In this document: piece by piece, positions 10,051 through 21,367 of the stretch
Layout of the letters: every line of letters starts with the position of its first letter
Numbering within the stretch: the stretch's first letter is position 1
NCBI GenBank assembly: GCA_030844895.1
Contig: CM061229.1
Coordinates: 102,360,975 to 102,424,974 of the forward strand
Length of the DNA stretch: 64,000 bases
Source of the DNA: Ambrosia x helenae
Taxonomy: Eukaryota; Streptophyta; Magnoliopsida; Asterales; Asteraceae
Direction: 5' to 3'
Program-made: the position numbers and the translations under genes
The notes under the pieces: model-generated
Databases searched by the model: none
Told to the model about the DNA's origin: nothing
The model's input: the letters and a program-made list of their open reading frames with translations, nothing else

Positions 10051-12012
10051 ATATTATTTCATTGAATATTCGTTGGTTAGGGAATTCCGGAAAAGCAGAC
10101 TGGATTTGTGGTCTTCGGGTAATTCATGAGGTTAGTTTTATAATGATTCAGGAGACTCAATATGTGTCTTTGGAGTCGTTGGAGCTTGGTCATTATTGGG
10201 GTGTAGGTGTTTTTATTTTTGACTGGGTGCCTTCCTCAGGTAGATTGGGTGGGTTATTATCTTTATGGGATCCTCAAGTATTTGTTATGGAAAGGGTGGT
10301 TAAAAGTTCTAACTACCTTCTTGTTTCGGGTACAGTGAAAGGGAGCGGATGTTCTTATCATTTACTTAATGTTTATTCTCCTCACAATTTGGTTTCTAAA
10401 CGTGTTTTGTGGGCGGAGATTAGCGGGTTAATTGGTGATGGAGATGGGATGTGGATTGTGGCAGGGGGTTTTAATGCGGTTAGACGTGAGGATGAAAGGC
10501 GTAATTCTATTTTTAATGTGGTCGAGGCTAATGAGTTTAATGAGTTTATTGACGCATCGAATCTTCATGAGAACTCCTTGAAAAGGAGGCGATTTACTTT
10601 TGTTGCAGGTGATAAATTGAGCCGAATAGACCGTATTTTTGTCAGTTGGAATTATTTTATGGAGTGGCCGTGTGCGGATTATATTGGACTCGAGAGGAAT
10701 AAATCGGATCACATTCCATTGTTATTAAAGACGGGTTCGAGGAATTTTGGGCCAAAACCTTTTAGGTTCTATAATTCGTGGCTTGGGTGAGAGGGCTTTG
10801 GGGATATGGTTAGGAAGGCGATTGGTGAATGTTCATTTTCAAGGAGTCCAGATTCTATTTTGTTGTCGAAATTTAAAAAGCTTCGGATTATAATTTCAAG
10901 ATGGGCGGACGATTGTAAAGCTAATGAGTTAAATGAGACACGATTACTTGAACAGGAGAGGAGATTACTTGAATTGGTTATAGAATCTAGATCTCTATCG
11001 GAAGAGGAGGTGTGGTCGTTAGTTGAAATTAAAAGAAGACTAAGTGAGTTAGAAGGGTTTTGTTACCAGGATTTGAAACAGAAGTCACGGTGTAATTGGG
11101 TTACGCATGGTGATGAAAATTCTCGGTACTCTCATGGGTTTATCAATAAACGTAAGGCGTCTAATCACATTCATGGGTTGGAGGTTAGCAGTTCATGGGA
11201 AACAAGCCCAGTTATCATCAGAAGGGAGGTTATGGGGTTTTTTAGAGATAAATTCAAGGAAAAAATGGTTTCAAGGCTCGTTTAGTGTGCCACGGTCTCG
11301 GGTCATTGAGTCGAAGGGAGGCCGAAGAGTTGGTCTTGGTTTTTTCGAATCAAGAGATTAAGCAGGCGGTTTTTTATTGCGGTGCAGATAAAGCTCCCGG
11401 GCCAGACGGTTTCAATTTTAGATTCATCAGGTATTTTTAGGATTTGTTTGAAAATGATTTTGTAGATACTATGGGGCACTTTCATGGCGTGGGGCAATTT
11501 AGTTCGGGGGTTGGTTCGTCTTTTATAACGTTGATTCCAAAGGTGAGTGAACCATCTCAATTGGGGGATTTTAGACCGATTAGTCTCATCAGGTGTGTTA
11601 TCAAGGTGGTCACTAAGGTGTTAGCGAATTGGTTGAAGTTGGTAATGAGTAATATAGTTTCAGAGCATCAATCGGCTTTTTTGTCTGGGAGGTATATTTT
11701 GGATGGTCCTATGATAACTAACGAGGTGACTTCGTGGGCTAAAAAAAGGGATAGGAAAATATTTTTGTTCAAGATTGATTTTGATAAAGCTTATGACAAT
11801 GTTAATTGGGAGTTTTTGTTGTCGGTCTTGAATCAAATGAGATTCCCTTCGGTTTAGTGTTATTGGATTCGTGGTATTCTAGTGTCTTCTAGATCTTCAG
11901 TTCTAGTGAATGGGTCTCCTACATTTGAATTTGGGTGTCAAAAAGGGATACGACAAGGAGACCCGATTTCTCCATTTTTGTTTATTCTTTTAATGGAGGC
12001 GTTTTCAGGTAT
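10047..12012 (+). pseudogene. LINE ORF2, endonuclease and first part of reverse transcriptase
   Basis: ORF2 begins at the ATG at 10047, inside the ORF1 stop (ATGA). The apurinic-type endonuclease covers ~10047-10760: S-L-N-I-R at the start, I-Q-E-T, then A-G-G-F-N where the family has G-D-F-N, then S-R-I-D-R-I-F and S-D-H-I-P. The lost Asp should destroy cleavage. An in-frame TGA stands at 10788-10790, and further stops or frame changes occur at 11283-11285, near 11440 and at 11855-11857. RT motifs are clear: L-I-P-K, D-F-R-P-I-S-L-I, H-Q-S-A-F, K-I-D-F-D-K-A-Y-D and Q-G-D-P-I-S-P-F-L-F. The gene is cut at 12012 by the gypsy element and resumes at 21373. Confidence 0.9.
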
Positions 12013-13155
12013 TGTTGTGGGTGAAATCTTCAGGATAGCACTAACCTATATTTTCTGTAGCATCCTCAGGATACTGAAGGACTGGTCAGGTTTCAGGATG
12101 TAACAGCATTCTGACCTATGTGCATCCTGAGGATAGACTAACGAACTATCTTATTGTTACATGAGTGCAGGATGATTTTACCTCATATTCTCTGAGTAAA
12201 ATCCTCAGGATGCTAAAGGACTAAGCAGGGTTTAACAGTGTTCTCACCTCTGTGCATCCTGAGAATGGACTAATGAATTATCTTATTATGATATTATTGC
12301 AGGTACACTTAATCAATATTAAGGCTTGTAACTCCTCCGTAACGGCTATATTGACTCATTTAAGTCAGAGGAGCTGATCATTGAAGAGCTATGCGTGTGG
12401 AACAAGTCCAAGCTCAAAGAAGAAGTCAAAACTTGTAACCGGTAAGCATTAAATATAGGAGAGAAAGGAGGAAACAACCATATAACAACTATATTCAGTT
12501 GAAACAACTGTTACAACGGTCATATTCAGTTGTAACAACACAACGGTCACCTGAAACAGCCCACAAGATCATTAAAGACGGCGAATATCATGGGATTCAT
12601 TATATACTTTCGTGTAACTATAAATAGGGGGTGATCAACGAGTAATAGGACACTTCTCACTTACATACACACTGCTTACACTATAGCTACACTGATACAC
12701 TTAGTTGATCACAATCACTCACACAATCATTGTAATCGTAGTACACTCATCCACTTACTCATCCAAAGTTGTATCTTTTTACCATTTTTAATATTAACAA
12801 ACAAGGCAGGGGCCTAGACTCCTCCCGAGGTTTTATGCCGACGATCAATAACTGATCAAGGGCTTTCCTCGTAGATCATGTGTTGTTCTTCTTGTTATTT
12901 GCTTTATTTGTCTATTTCTAACAGTTCCATACTGAGGATATAACTGTCCATCCTGAGGATATAACTGTTCATCCCGAAATTAACCTAGACCATCCCGATC
13001 TTAGTTGTCATATTTTTACTTATTAAACATCCTGATACACCGTCTTAAGAACATTATTAGTTTACAAACATATTCCTACACATTTAGCACTCTACCTCAC
13101 ATAAACTAATTTGGAATACAAAGTTATTTTTATTGGATAATTTTTGACCAAAACA
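12013..13155 (+). mobile_element. 5' LTR of the Tat gypsy element
   Basis: 1143 bp, starting TGTTGTGGGTG and ending CCAAAACA. TATA box TATAAATA at 12619-12626. It contains several copies of the near-palindromic word ATCCTNAGGAT (for example near 12070, 12190 and 12950). Compared with the 3' LTR it has a small duplicated segment around 12925-12970. Confidence 0.92.
12619..12626 (+). promoter_or_regulatory. TATA box of the Tat gypsy 5' LTR
   Basis: TATAAATA followed by GGGG, ~607 bp into the LTR. The same box is kept in the 3' LTR near 20855. Confidence 0.75.
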
Positions 13156-13158
13156 ATT

Positions 13159-13175
13159 TGGCGCCCACCGTGGGG
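13159..13175 (+). other. Primer-binding site of the Tat gypsy element
   Basis: TGGCGCCCACCGTGGGG starts 3 bp after the LTR. It begins with TGG, as a site complementary to a tRNA 3'-CCA should. It is not the initiator-Met type used by the other LTR elements here. I cannot name the tRNA with certainty. Confidence 0.8.
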
Positions 13176-13251
13176 CAAGTGGTGCTATTTTAACAAAAAA
13201 CTTTGTTAAAACTCTCTTTTATTCAATTTTTATTTACAAAATTTGACAACT

Positions 13252-14942
13252 ATGGCTTCTTCACAAAAATCTGTTTCAACATCCATGCCATCTACAACCT
13301 CTGCCAGAAACACTGCCTTACCACCTCCACCTGCACTACCAAGAAGTTCCACTTCCCAAATCCCACCTAGACCGTCTGGATCTACTCCTCCTGTTTCTGT
13401 ATCGAATGATGAATTACTTTCTATTTTTGCACTAATGAAGGATTCAATACATCAACAACAAGACACAAACCGGATGTTGATAACAGAAATACAAGCTCTT
13501 AAGTCATCCTCAAGGAGGCCAAGTGAAGACCTGGGGACACCATTGCAACCCAGGATGTTAGATTTTAATTCTAGCATCTCTGGAGGAGTACATCAAGGAG
13601 ATTTCATCCCCATGAGTTCTGGATTCTCTGCCCCAGAAACGATTACTGCTCCCAGGATGGCGACCACCAGGGATACAGGATATGCACATGTGCGATCCCA
13701 AGGATATAATTCAACGGTAACAATTTAAGTTCTAGTACTTTTACTACTAATGAGGTTGTTTCTTTGCAGGATACAGGAATAAGCCCTCAGCTAGCAAGGG
13801 AACTTCAGAAGATCAAGGATATGGTATCGAGTGTTCCAGTAATAGTACAACCCATCCCTGAAGTATCCTCGACATGCCATAGAGTGTCAAGATTTGCACC
13901 TACCATATGTGATGCAGAGATTCCAAAACGATTTCAAACTCCAAGCATGAAGCTTTATGATGGATCTACAGATCCTGAAGAGCATGTGGCTCAATATAGG
14001 GAAAGGATGGAAACAAATCCAATCCCTGCCAATCTGAAAGAAGCATGTTTATGCAAGGGATTTGGTTCAACTCTCACCGGTCCAGCCCTGAAATGGCTCC
14101 TAAGTGTTCCACCCTATTCTATTACTTCTTTTGCACATTTAATTAACATGTTTAATAACCAGTTTTCTTGTAGTCGAACATTCAAACGTTTGACAAGTGA
14201 TCTATACAAGGTGATACAGCCACAGGGAGAATAATTAAGGGAATATATCACAAGGTTTGGGAAGGAAGCACTTGACATCCCAAAACTAGATGTCACAACA
14301 ACAGTGCAAGCCTTCAAGATGGGACTACAGAAGGATTTGCCTTTTATAAAGAATTGGTGATGAACCCTTGTAGGAATCTCGATGAAGTTCGGAATAGAGC
14401 TTTAAGATTCATCCGTCTTGAAGATGACAAGTAGATACAGGAGAGGATAGAGACATCCTCAAGATACAATGATCCCAATTGGAAGTCCACTTCCACATAC
14501 GAACCTTACAAACATGAACCATATGCTAGACTTGATAATAAAAAGGTCAATGTGGTTGAGGATGACGATGAAGAGGGGTGTCCTAGACTGTCGGACTATT
14601 GTTTTTCTGTGGATGTAACAGGTTTAATGTACGCTATGAAGGATCTTGGAGACAAAGCAAAGATGGCCAAGGAAAGATAACAAGTCAGGATGGAAGGACA
14701 AATCCAAATGGTATGCTTTCCACGAAGATTTTGGACATGTTACTGAAGATTGCATTGCTTTGAGGAAAGAAATATCGTATCTCCTAAGCAAGGACCATCT
14801 TAAGGATCTGCTGGGCAGAAAGAAGTCAAAGATTCAGGATAGCACTGGCATCCCAGAAAAGGCAGCGTCTCCATCCCAGGATGCTAGCATCATTAATTTT
14901 ATTTCAAGAGGATCGAGAGAACGTTCTAAAGCCTCACCATGA
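13252..14942 (+). pseudogene. Tat gypsy gag
   Basis: Gag builds the particle that packages element RNA. The ATG at 13252 starts a Ser/Thr/Pro-rich N-terminus with a short helical stretch. The frame stops at 13726-13728 and resumes from 13764. The capsid-like Retrotrans_gag region is at ~13920-14234 (Y-D-G-S-T-D-P-E-E-H, A-L-K-W-L, F-N-N-Q-F-S). It is broken again by TAA at 14232-14234 and by frame changes up to 14646. The last part has F-H-E-D-F-G-H-V-T-E-D-C, the His/Cys motif typical of Tat gag proteins, but the Cys that normally precedes it is missing. Confidence 0.8.
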
Positions 14943-15358
14943 TGGTTTGGTCATTACTTTATATATTGTTGACCATTTTGTTCGCAGGATATAAATAGAT
15001 GGGTGGAGTTCAATTAACATAATACAGCTAGAAGCCCTCAAAAGGATGAACATCCCTGAGACCGATATAGTGGCTAGATCATCCGTCTTGGTTGGCTTCA
15101 GTGTGGAGTCATCAAAGTCAACAATGACCAACAAGAAGCAAAGGATTGCTACACAACGTTAATGAAGGCTTCATCCCAGTCGAAACAAGCATAGCAATTA
15201 AAGCAAGATGCATAGTGCCATCCTCAGAATGTCAAAGCACATTCTGACCAAGATGTCAAACCAGTCTACCTCGATGAAAACAACGAGGATATAATTGTGC
15301 AAATCGGTAAGAACATTCCTAATTATATTAAACAATCTCTAATTTCGTTTTTAATGCA
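14943..15358 (+). pseudogene. Decayed protease and start of RT, Tat gypsy element
   Basis: Only short coding-like runs are left, for example the V-G-F-S-V-E-S-S-K block near 15100, which resembles the end of a Tat protease. No D-T/S-G active site is visible, and the first half of RT (fingers and most of the palm) is absent. The sequence is too short for a whole protease plus RT start, so an internal deletion is likely. Confidence 0.45.
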
Positions 15359-16260
15359 GGCACAACATACCAAAGGTTGGGCAACATGATGTCTAAATAA
15401 AAGATTGGGGACACAATGGAAGTCTATATCGACGACATGGGAGTGAAGTCCAAGAAAGCTGAAGACCATCTTCAGGATCTCAAAGAAGCCTTTGACATCC
15501 TGGATGCCTATAATATGAAGATGAATCCTGCCAAGTGCAACTTTGGAATCGGTACTGGAAAAATACTTAGTAACCAAGAGAGGCATTGAAGCCAGTCCAG
15601 AACAAATCAAAAGCCATCTTTGATTTAAAATCTTCAACCAACGTCAAAGATGTACAAAGATTGATTGGCAGGATAGTAGCACTAAACAGGTTCATTTCGA
15701 AGTCCTCGGAAAAATGCAAAGAGTTCTATGACATCCTGGAAAAGAACAACAAATTTGGCTGGGGACAAAAACGTGAGGTCGCATTGAAGAAATTGAAGGA
15801 ATATCTTGTAGCAGCTTCACTCCTGATGAAACCTAAAGATGGTGAACCTCTCAAATTATATCTTGCAGTTTCCAAAAAGGCAATAAGTGCAGTCTTGGTA
15901 AGAAAACTTTGAAGGACAACAACTTCCTATCTATTATGTAAGTAAAACTCTACTGGATGCTGAAGTAAGGTACTCACATCTTGAAAAACTTATTTTAGCT
16001 TTGATTATGGCATCTACCAAGTTAAGGCATTATTTTGAAACACATACGATACATGTTCAAGCTAATTACCCTATTAAAAATATGCTTAGAAAACCATAAA
16101 TGTCAGGAAGAATGGCAATATAGACAATGAAATTAAGTGCTTTTGACTTGGTATATGAGCCTGGAAATGCAATCAAATCACAGGCTCTAGCTGATTTTGT
16201 GGCTGATTTTAGTAGTGACATCCTAAGTGAAATTGAAAAAGAAGTATAACAAGTAAATGA
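15359..16260 (+). pseudogene. Tat gypsy RT (C-terminal part) and RNase H
   Basis: Begins near the RT catalytic box, here Y-I-D-D at ~15424-15435 inside M-E-V-Y-I-D-D-M, followed by V-K-S and the block M-N-P-A-K-C-N-F-G. Stops occur at ~15397 and ~15588. A second run at 15586-15912 covers the RT thumb and RNase H start (L-I-G-R-I-V-A-L-N-R-F-I, then L-Y-L-A-V-S). Remnants of the RNase H continue to ~16250 with A-D-F-V-A-D-F. At least four lesions are present. Confidence 0.8.
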
Positions 16261-16683
16261 AAACTTGGGAAAATGGATTTTATATAATGATGGTGCTTCA
16301 AATATGAGAGGCACAGGGTTAGGATTACTACTAAAATCGCCACAAGGGGACAAAATACTCCATGCGATTAGATGTGCATTTCAAACAACCAATAATGAAG
16401 CTGAATATGAAGCCTCATTGCTGGCTTACAACTTGCTAAGGATATGCATGTTTCAAATTTAGAAGTGTTTGTTGATTCCTTGTTAATTACTAACCATTTT
16501 AACGGATCTTATGTAGTCAAAGGTAAAAAATTAGTTGAATATCTTGAAATAGTCAAGAAATTAGCATCTTGTTTTGCAGAATTTACACTAACACAGGTAC
16601 CTAGGGAAGAAAATGCTGAAGCTGATGCCTTGGAAAATTTAGAACTGCATTCTGAAGTCACTGACTGTAGAACTGCATCCTGA
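16261..16683 (+). pseudogene. Second (archaeal-like) RNase H domain, Tat gypsy element
   Basis: Tat elements carry an extra RNase H between RT-RNase H and integrase. This run shows W-I-L-Y-N-D-G-A-S and G-L-G-L-L-L, then T-T-N-N-E-A-E-Y-E-A, which match the first Asp and the Glu of the active site. After a stop at ~16460 another frame gives V-F-V-D-S-L-L-I-T and, at the end, A-E-A-D-A-L, matching the later acidic residues. One frame break splits it. Finding this domain supports the Tat assignment. Confidence 0.82.
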
Positions 16684-16689
16684 GGATAA

Positions 16690-17290
16690 CACTGTACATC
16701 CTAAAGATAGCACCGTACATCCTAAGGATAACACTGCTCTAACTGCTCGGAATCAAAATGATAACATCAACACCTGTCCATCCTCAAGCTAATGGACAAG
16801 CAGAATCCTCTAATAAGATCATCACCAGCAACTTGAAGAAGAGGCTTGGAGAAAAGAAAGGAAAATGGGCAGAAGAAAACCACTTTCAAGAATGCAACTG
16901 GCCAAACACCTTTCTCCTTGGTCTTTAGAATAGAAGCCATGCTCCCAACCAAGAAGGTAATGCCTGCAGCAAGAAGATATCTTCAGGATGCAACTACCAA
17001 TTCAGAAGTATTTCTTCAAGATCTTAAAACAGTGGATGAAGTTAGGGATACAGCCAGATTGAGGATGGAACCTTATCAACAAAGGATAACTAAAACCTAC
17101 AACAAGAATATAAGGATAAGAAGATTCTAGGTGGGAGATTTGGTCTTAAGAAAATCCTTCCAAAATACCACCAAGACAAGTAATGGGAAGTTAGCTCCTA
17201 ATAAGTAGGAAGGACCCTACTTGATCGATTATGACTATGGAAGATGAAATTCTACCAAGATCCTGGAATGCAATTCACTTAAAATGCTAT
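16690..17290 (+). pseudogene. Shortened Tat gypsy integrase
   Basis: Only the end of the catalytic core and the C-terminal part are present: V-H-P-Q-A-N-G-Q-A-E-S at ~16776 (the last residues carry the catalytic Glu), then ~16905-17130 with T-P-F-S-L-V-F and N-K-N-I-R, and the V-G-D-L-V-L-R-K block after a TAG near 17130. The HHCC domain and the first two Asp residues of the core are missing. Just before it (16675-16735) are several ATCCTNAGGAT-type words, so the deletion may have occurred between them. Confidence 0.78.
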
Positions 17291-18379
17291 CATATATGAA
17301 GACTCATGAGACTGATCTCTCTGGAAGAGAATCCGTGGTTCGGATTACTGGTAAGATGAAGGTGAATGCTAACAGAGATGAATCATCTCCATATGTAAGT
17401 ACTTATTCTTCTTAACCTATTTCAATTATTTATATTTTTACTAAACATGGTCTAGAAATAGTCCATCCTGAGAATTTTGCAGTACCATCCTGAAGATGGA
17501 ATGCTTAGAAGACTAGGGGGCTGGCCACCCTCTCCTCCGTTAAGGTGTCCGACACCTTCCTAAGGTTTAAAGGTTTTCACCTTTCACATTGGGTTAGCAA
17601 CCCTCGCCTGGAGTGCACGATGCCCATGTATATTCTCGGGATGGTGGGACCAGTCCATGTAAAAGTGGCTGACAATTTCATTATCTTTGAGATATACGAT
17701 GGAGCTCTTAAGGTTTAGACATTTTTCAATGTCTCAAATGGTTAGACGTTTTTCAACGTCTCTTTGGGCCTTGTCGCCAGTTATTCCTAAGGGCCTTGTC
17801 GCCAGTTATTACTAAAGGCCTTGTCGCCAGTTATTCTTAAGATGATACATAATGGTTTTATCACCAAAATATAACAAAAGGGTTTTTGATCCCACATTAA
17901 ACCAAAGGCCTAAGTCGCCAGTATGATAAATTCTTCCCTTGTAGGATATTATCAAAACATAAGTCTTTCTTATGAAAGATTATAAGGTCTATATTGAAGA
18001 TATTACACTAGGGACATCCTCAGAATGATGAAGATTATCCTAAGGATGTGATAAACACTGGAGACATCCTCAGAATGATGAGAATGATCCTAAGGATGTA
18101 ACCAAGACTGGGGACATCTTCAAGATGTCATCAGAATACTTCGAAGACCAATTTTCAAATTGGACGAAGGTAATATTTGTATTATTCCTTTATACTTGAC
18201 ATTTGTTGATGTTTGCAGGATATCAAATGAATCAAAAAAGGAACACAAGGATGTAGCGTCAAAAGCAGTTACCATATTATTTATTATAGCCAAAATTTGA
18301 TGTCAACCCCTGGCTTCATCCTAAAACAGTACCCATCCACCAGGGGTCAACATCTATGGTCCGGGTCAAATAAAAGATT
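17291..18379 (+). repeat. Long 3' non-coding region with tandem repeats, Tat gypsy element
   Basis: No gene. 17757-17845 holds three tandem copies of a ~28-bp unit built on GGCCTTGTCGCCAGTTATT, with partial copies near 17890. 17700-17765 has paired copies of TTTTTCAATGTCTC and TTTTTCAACGTCTC. 17995-18130 has three copies of a block with GGGACATCCTCAGAATGATGA. Such repeats after integrase are usual in Tat elements. Confidence 0.7.
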
Positions 18380-18399
18380 TGGGGCTTCGTCTTGAAACC

Positions 18400-20125
18400 A
18401 AGATCCCTCCACCCCAACTCTTTCATTATCTATACAAGCATAAAAAAGTAAATTGTTTTCGTTCAACCACAAACTACCACAAATATTCTAAAAAAATGGG
18501 TTCCAGCCTAGTCATTATATCCTTCACCACCTCAGCCATCTTAGCTTCAGTTTCCTTCACCTCTGCATCCTCAAGCTCCTTCGGTGCATCCTCAGGATCC
18601 TTAGCCCGCTATGCAATCCTCACCCTAGCCTGGAGAACAGAAATTGTGACAGATGTCATGAGCCTTTGCCTATACTCCTCCATCTCCTTTCCATGTCCCA
18701 GCAAAGCCTTGACCTGCTCACATTTCACCAGTTTCAACTCATTCTTCACCTTTCCCAACTCTTTCTCAAGATGTTTGCTCTTTTCTTGAGCAATCTTCTT
18801 CATATCTTCCAGGCTGGCCTTGGCGTCATTCATTTCCTTGGCTACTTCATCCAGGGACTTCAGCAGATATTCATGTCCCTACAAGAGACAAAGAACAGGT
18901 AAATATTTTATCTTTAAATATTTGAATAAATATGTTATACCATTTTCAGGATAGCATCATACCTGAATAGTGAACTGGGAAATCTTGCCCAAGACATCCT
19001 CAAAGGAGTAGTCTCTCAGGTTGTGGTAGAGGCATTAGCAGTCTTCCTCTTCTTAAGAGGATGCATGTGCCCTTGACTTAGTAGAGGAGGAGAGCTAGTC
19101 ATCTTGGAGCTGGATGGTGAAGTAATCTTGGCTGTCTTGACATCCTGACTGTCAATATCATCAAGGTCAAAAAAGGATGTAACAGGTAATACTTACCAGA
19201 CATCTCCGTGGCTCGACTAGTAATGTAGCTCTCTTCTACTTCAAAGGTTCTAGCTGAGACAGGTAAGTCTAAAACAGCTTTGTACCTGATAAGGGAATCA
19301 GTCAGGGGAGGAGCAAGTTTGGCAAATTAAGCACTTGTCACACAAAATTTTCATTAAACATCCTGAGTAATCTTTACCACTTTTTAACCAAGACATAGGG
19401 ATGTCATCCCTAAAAGGAATGGAATCCCTCTTCGCAAAAAAGAACTTTGATTTCCAAGACCTGACAGACTTAATGACATTATGCAGGAAATGAGGATCTT
19501 TGTAAGCTGAAGAACATAACGGTTGGAACCATGAGTTTTCAACTTATACAGGTAAGACAGGTCACCAATATGAAGATTGATACCATGATTCTCGGTGATC
19601 TCATTACAGACCACCAGGATCCTCCAAACCTCAGGCATAGCCTGGGCATAGGCCATCCCAGTTATATCAAAGAACTCTTTGATGAACGGGAGAGCGGATA
19701 TCTTAAACCCATGTGGAAAGGCAGGTACAGGAAGCAGATCCATATAGAGGATGCAAAATCAGACTTCGCATTCTGGTCATATGGCCGGAACACAGTTACT
19801 TCAGGGAAAACCCCTGAGTTATTCATAGAAAGGATATTTTTGTCTATGAATGTACATACTTCGTTTGCAGGATCTTGTAACAGGTTTTGTTGTATAAAGT
19901 CCTTGTGGACTCCTATACTTCCTGCAGCCCTTGTTGATTTTTTACCCATCCTGGGAATTCTTTGTACAAAAAGTTCAAAGATTGGTAAAAACAGAAAAAA
20001 GCAGAGAGGAAAGAAGAAATAACCTTTCTGATAATCCTGTTGTGATTATAAAGGAAGGATCGAAGTCTAGATATAGACGGTGAAAGGTGATAAGGTGTAA
20101 TGGTCATCCCTAAATCATCGACCAA
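18400..20125 (-). pseudogene. Antisense extra ORF of the Tat gypsy element
   Basis: Coding-like sequence on the strand opposite to gag-pol. The likely start is the ATG at 19949 (M-G-K-K-S-T-R-A-A-G). A frame change follows near 19740, leading to F-P-H-G-F-K-I-S-A-L-P-F and W-R-I-L-V-V-C-N-E-I, down to ~19384. That part recalls the plant 'putative gypsy-type transposon' family (Transposase_28, PF04195), from memory only. Downstream on the same strand, 18833-18609 is a Lys/Glu-rich coiled coil. An intron or decay may lie between. Tat elements are known to carry extra ORFs, some antisense; function unknown. Confidence 0.6.
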
Positions 20126-20225
20126 AATATAGTTGTTGATATCCTATCAGATGTCTAATCATCCTCAGAAGATAAGCATCAGAATTAAAAATATTATAAC
20201 CGTTAAGATATTTACGGTAACATAT

Positions 20226-20238
20226 TTTTGGGGGCAAT
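20226..20238 (+). other. Polypurine tract of the Tat gypsy element
   Basis: TTTTTGGGGGCAA ends directly at the 3' LTR start and is the expected plus-strand primer site. Confidence 0.75.
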
Positions 20239-21367
20239 TGTTGTGGGTGAAATCTTCAGGATAGCACTAACCTATATTTTCTGTAGCATCCCCAGGATAC
20301 TGAAGGACTGGTCAGGCTTCAGGATGTAACAGCATTCTGACCTATGTGCATCCTGAGGATAGACTAACGAACTATCTTATTGTTACATGAGTGCAGGATG
20401 ATTTTACCTCATATTCTCTGAGTAACATCCTTAGGATGCTAAAGGACTAAGCAGGGTTCAGGATGTAACAGTGTTCTCACCTCTGTGCATCCTGATGATG
20501 GACTAACGAATTATCTTATTATGATATTATTGCAGGTACACTTAATCAATATTAAGGCTTGTAACTCCTCCGTAACGGCTATATTGACTCATTTAAGTCA
20601 GAGGAGCTGATCATTGAAGAGCTATGCGTGTGGAACAAGTCCAAGCTCAAAGAAGAAGTCAAAACTTGTAACCGATAAGCATTAAATATAGGAGAGAAAG
20701 GAGGAAACAGCCATATAACAACTATATTCAGTTGAAACAACTGCTACAACGGTCATATTCAGTTGTAACAACACAACGGTCACCTGAAACAGCCCACAAG
20801 ATCATTAAAGACGGCGGATATCATGGGATTCATTATTTACTTTCTTGTAACTATAAATAGGGGCTGATCAATGAGTAATAGGACACTTCTCACTTACATA
20901 CACACTGCTTACACTATAGCTACACTGATACACTTAGTTGATCACAATCACTAACACAATCATTGTAATCGTAGTACATTCGTTCACTTACTCATCCAAA
21001 GTTGTATCTTTTTACCATTTTTAATATTAACAAACAAGGCAGGGGCCTAGACTCCTCCCGAGGTTTTATGCCGGCGATCTATAACTGATCAAGGGCTTTC
21101 CTCATAGATCGTGTGTTGTTCTTCTTGTTATTTGCTTTATTTGTCTATTTCTAACAGTTCCATCCCGAGGATATAACTGTTCATCCCGAAATTAACCTAG
21201 ACCATCCCGATCTTAGTTGTCATATTTTTACTTATTAAACATCCTGATACACCGTCTTAAGAACATTATTAGTTTACAAACATATTCCTACACATTTAGC
21301 ACCCTACCTCACATAAACTAATTTGGAATACAAAGTTATTTTGATTGGATAATTTTTGACCAAAACA
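20239..21367 (+). mobile_element. 3' LTR of the Tat gypsy element
   Basis: 1129 bp, TGTTGTGGG to CCAAAACA, followed by GGTAT, the second copy of the target duplication. It is collinear with 12013-13155 apart from point changes and small indels around 20455 and 21155. Confidence 0.92.

Larger units (their letters stand above)
12013..21367 (+). mobile_element. Tat-lineage Ty3/gypsy element inserted in the LINE
   Basis: A 9.36-kb LTR retrotransposon, TG...CA ended, flanked by the 5-bp duplication GGTAT (12008-12012 and 21368-21372). The LINE RT gene reads on across the site once the insert is removed. Order: 5' LTR, primer-binding site, gag, decayed protease/RT, RNase H, a second RNase H-like domain, a shortened integrase, a long 3' region with an antisense ORF, polypurine tract, 3' LTR. 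The dual RNase H, the His-containing gag motif and the antisense extra ORF fit the Tat group (Ogre/Retand type). By eye the LTRs differ at about 20 sites plus a few indels over ~1.13 kb. All genes are broken. Confidence 0.92.
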
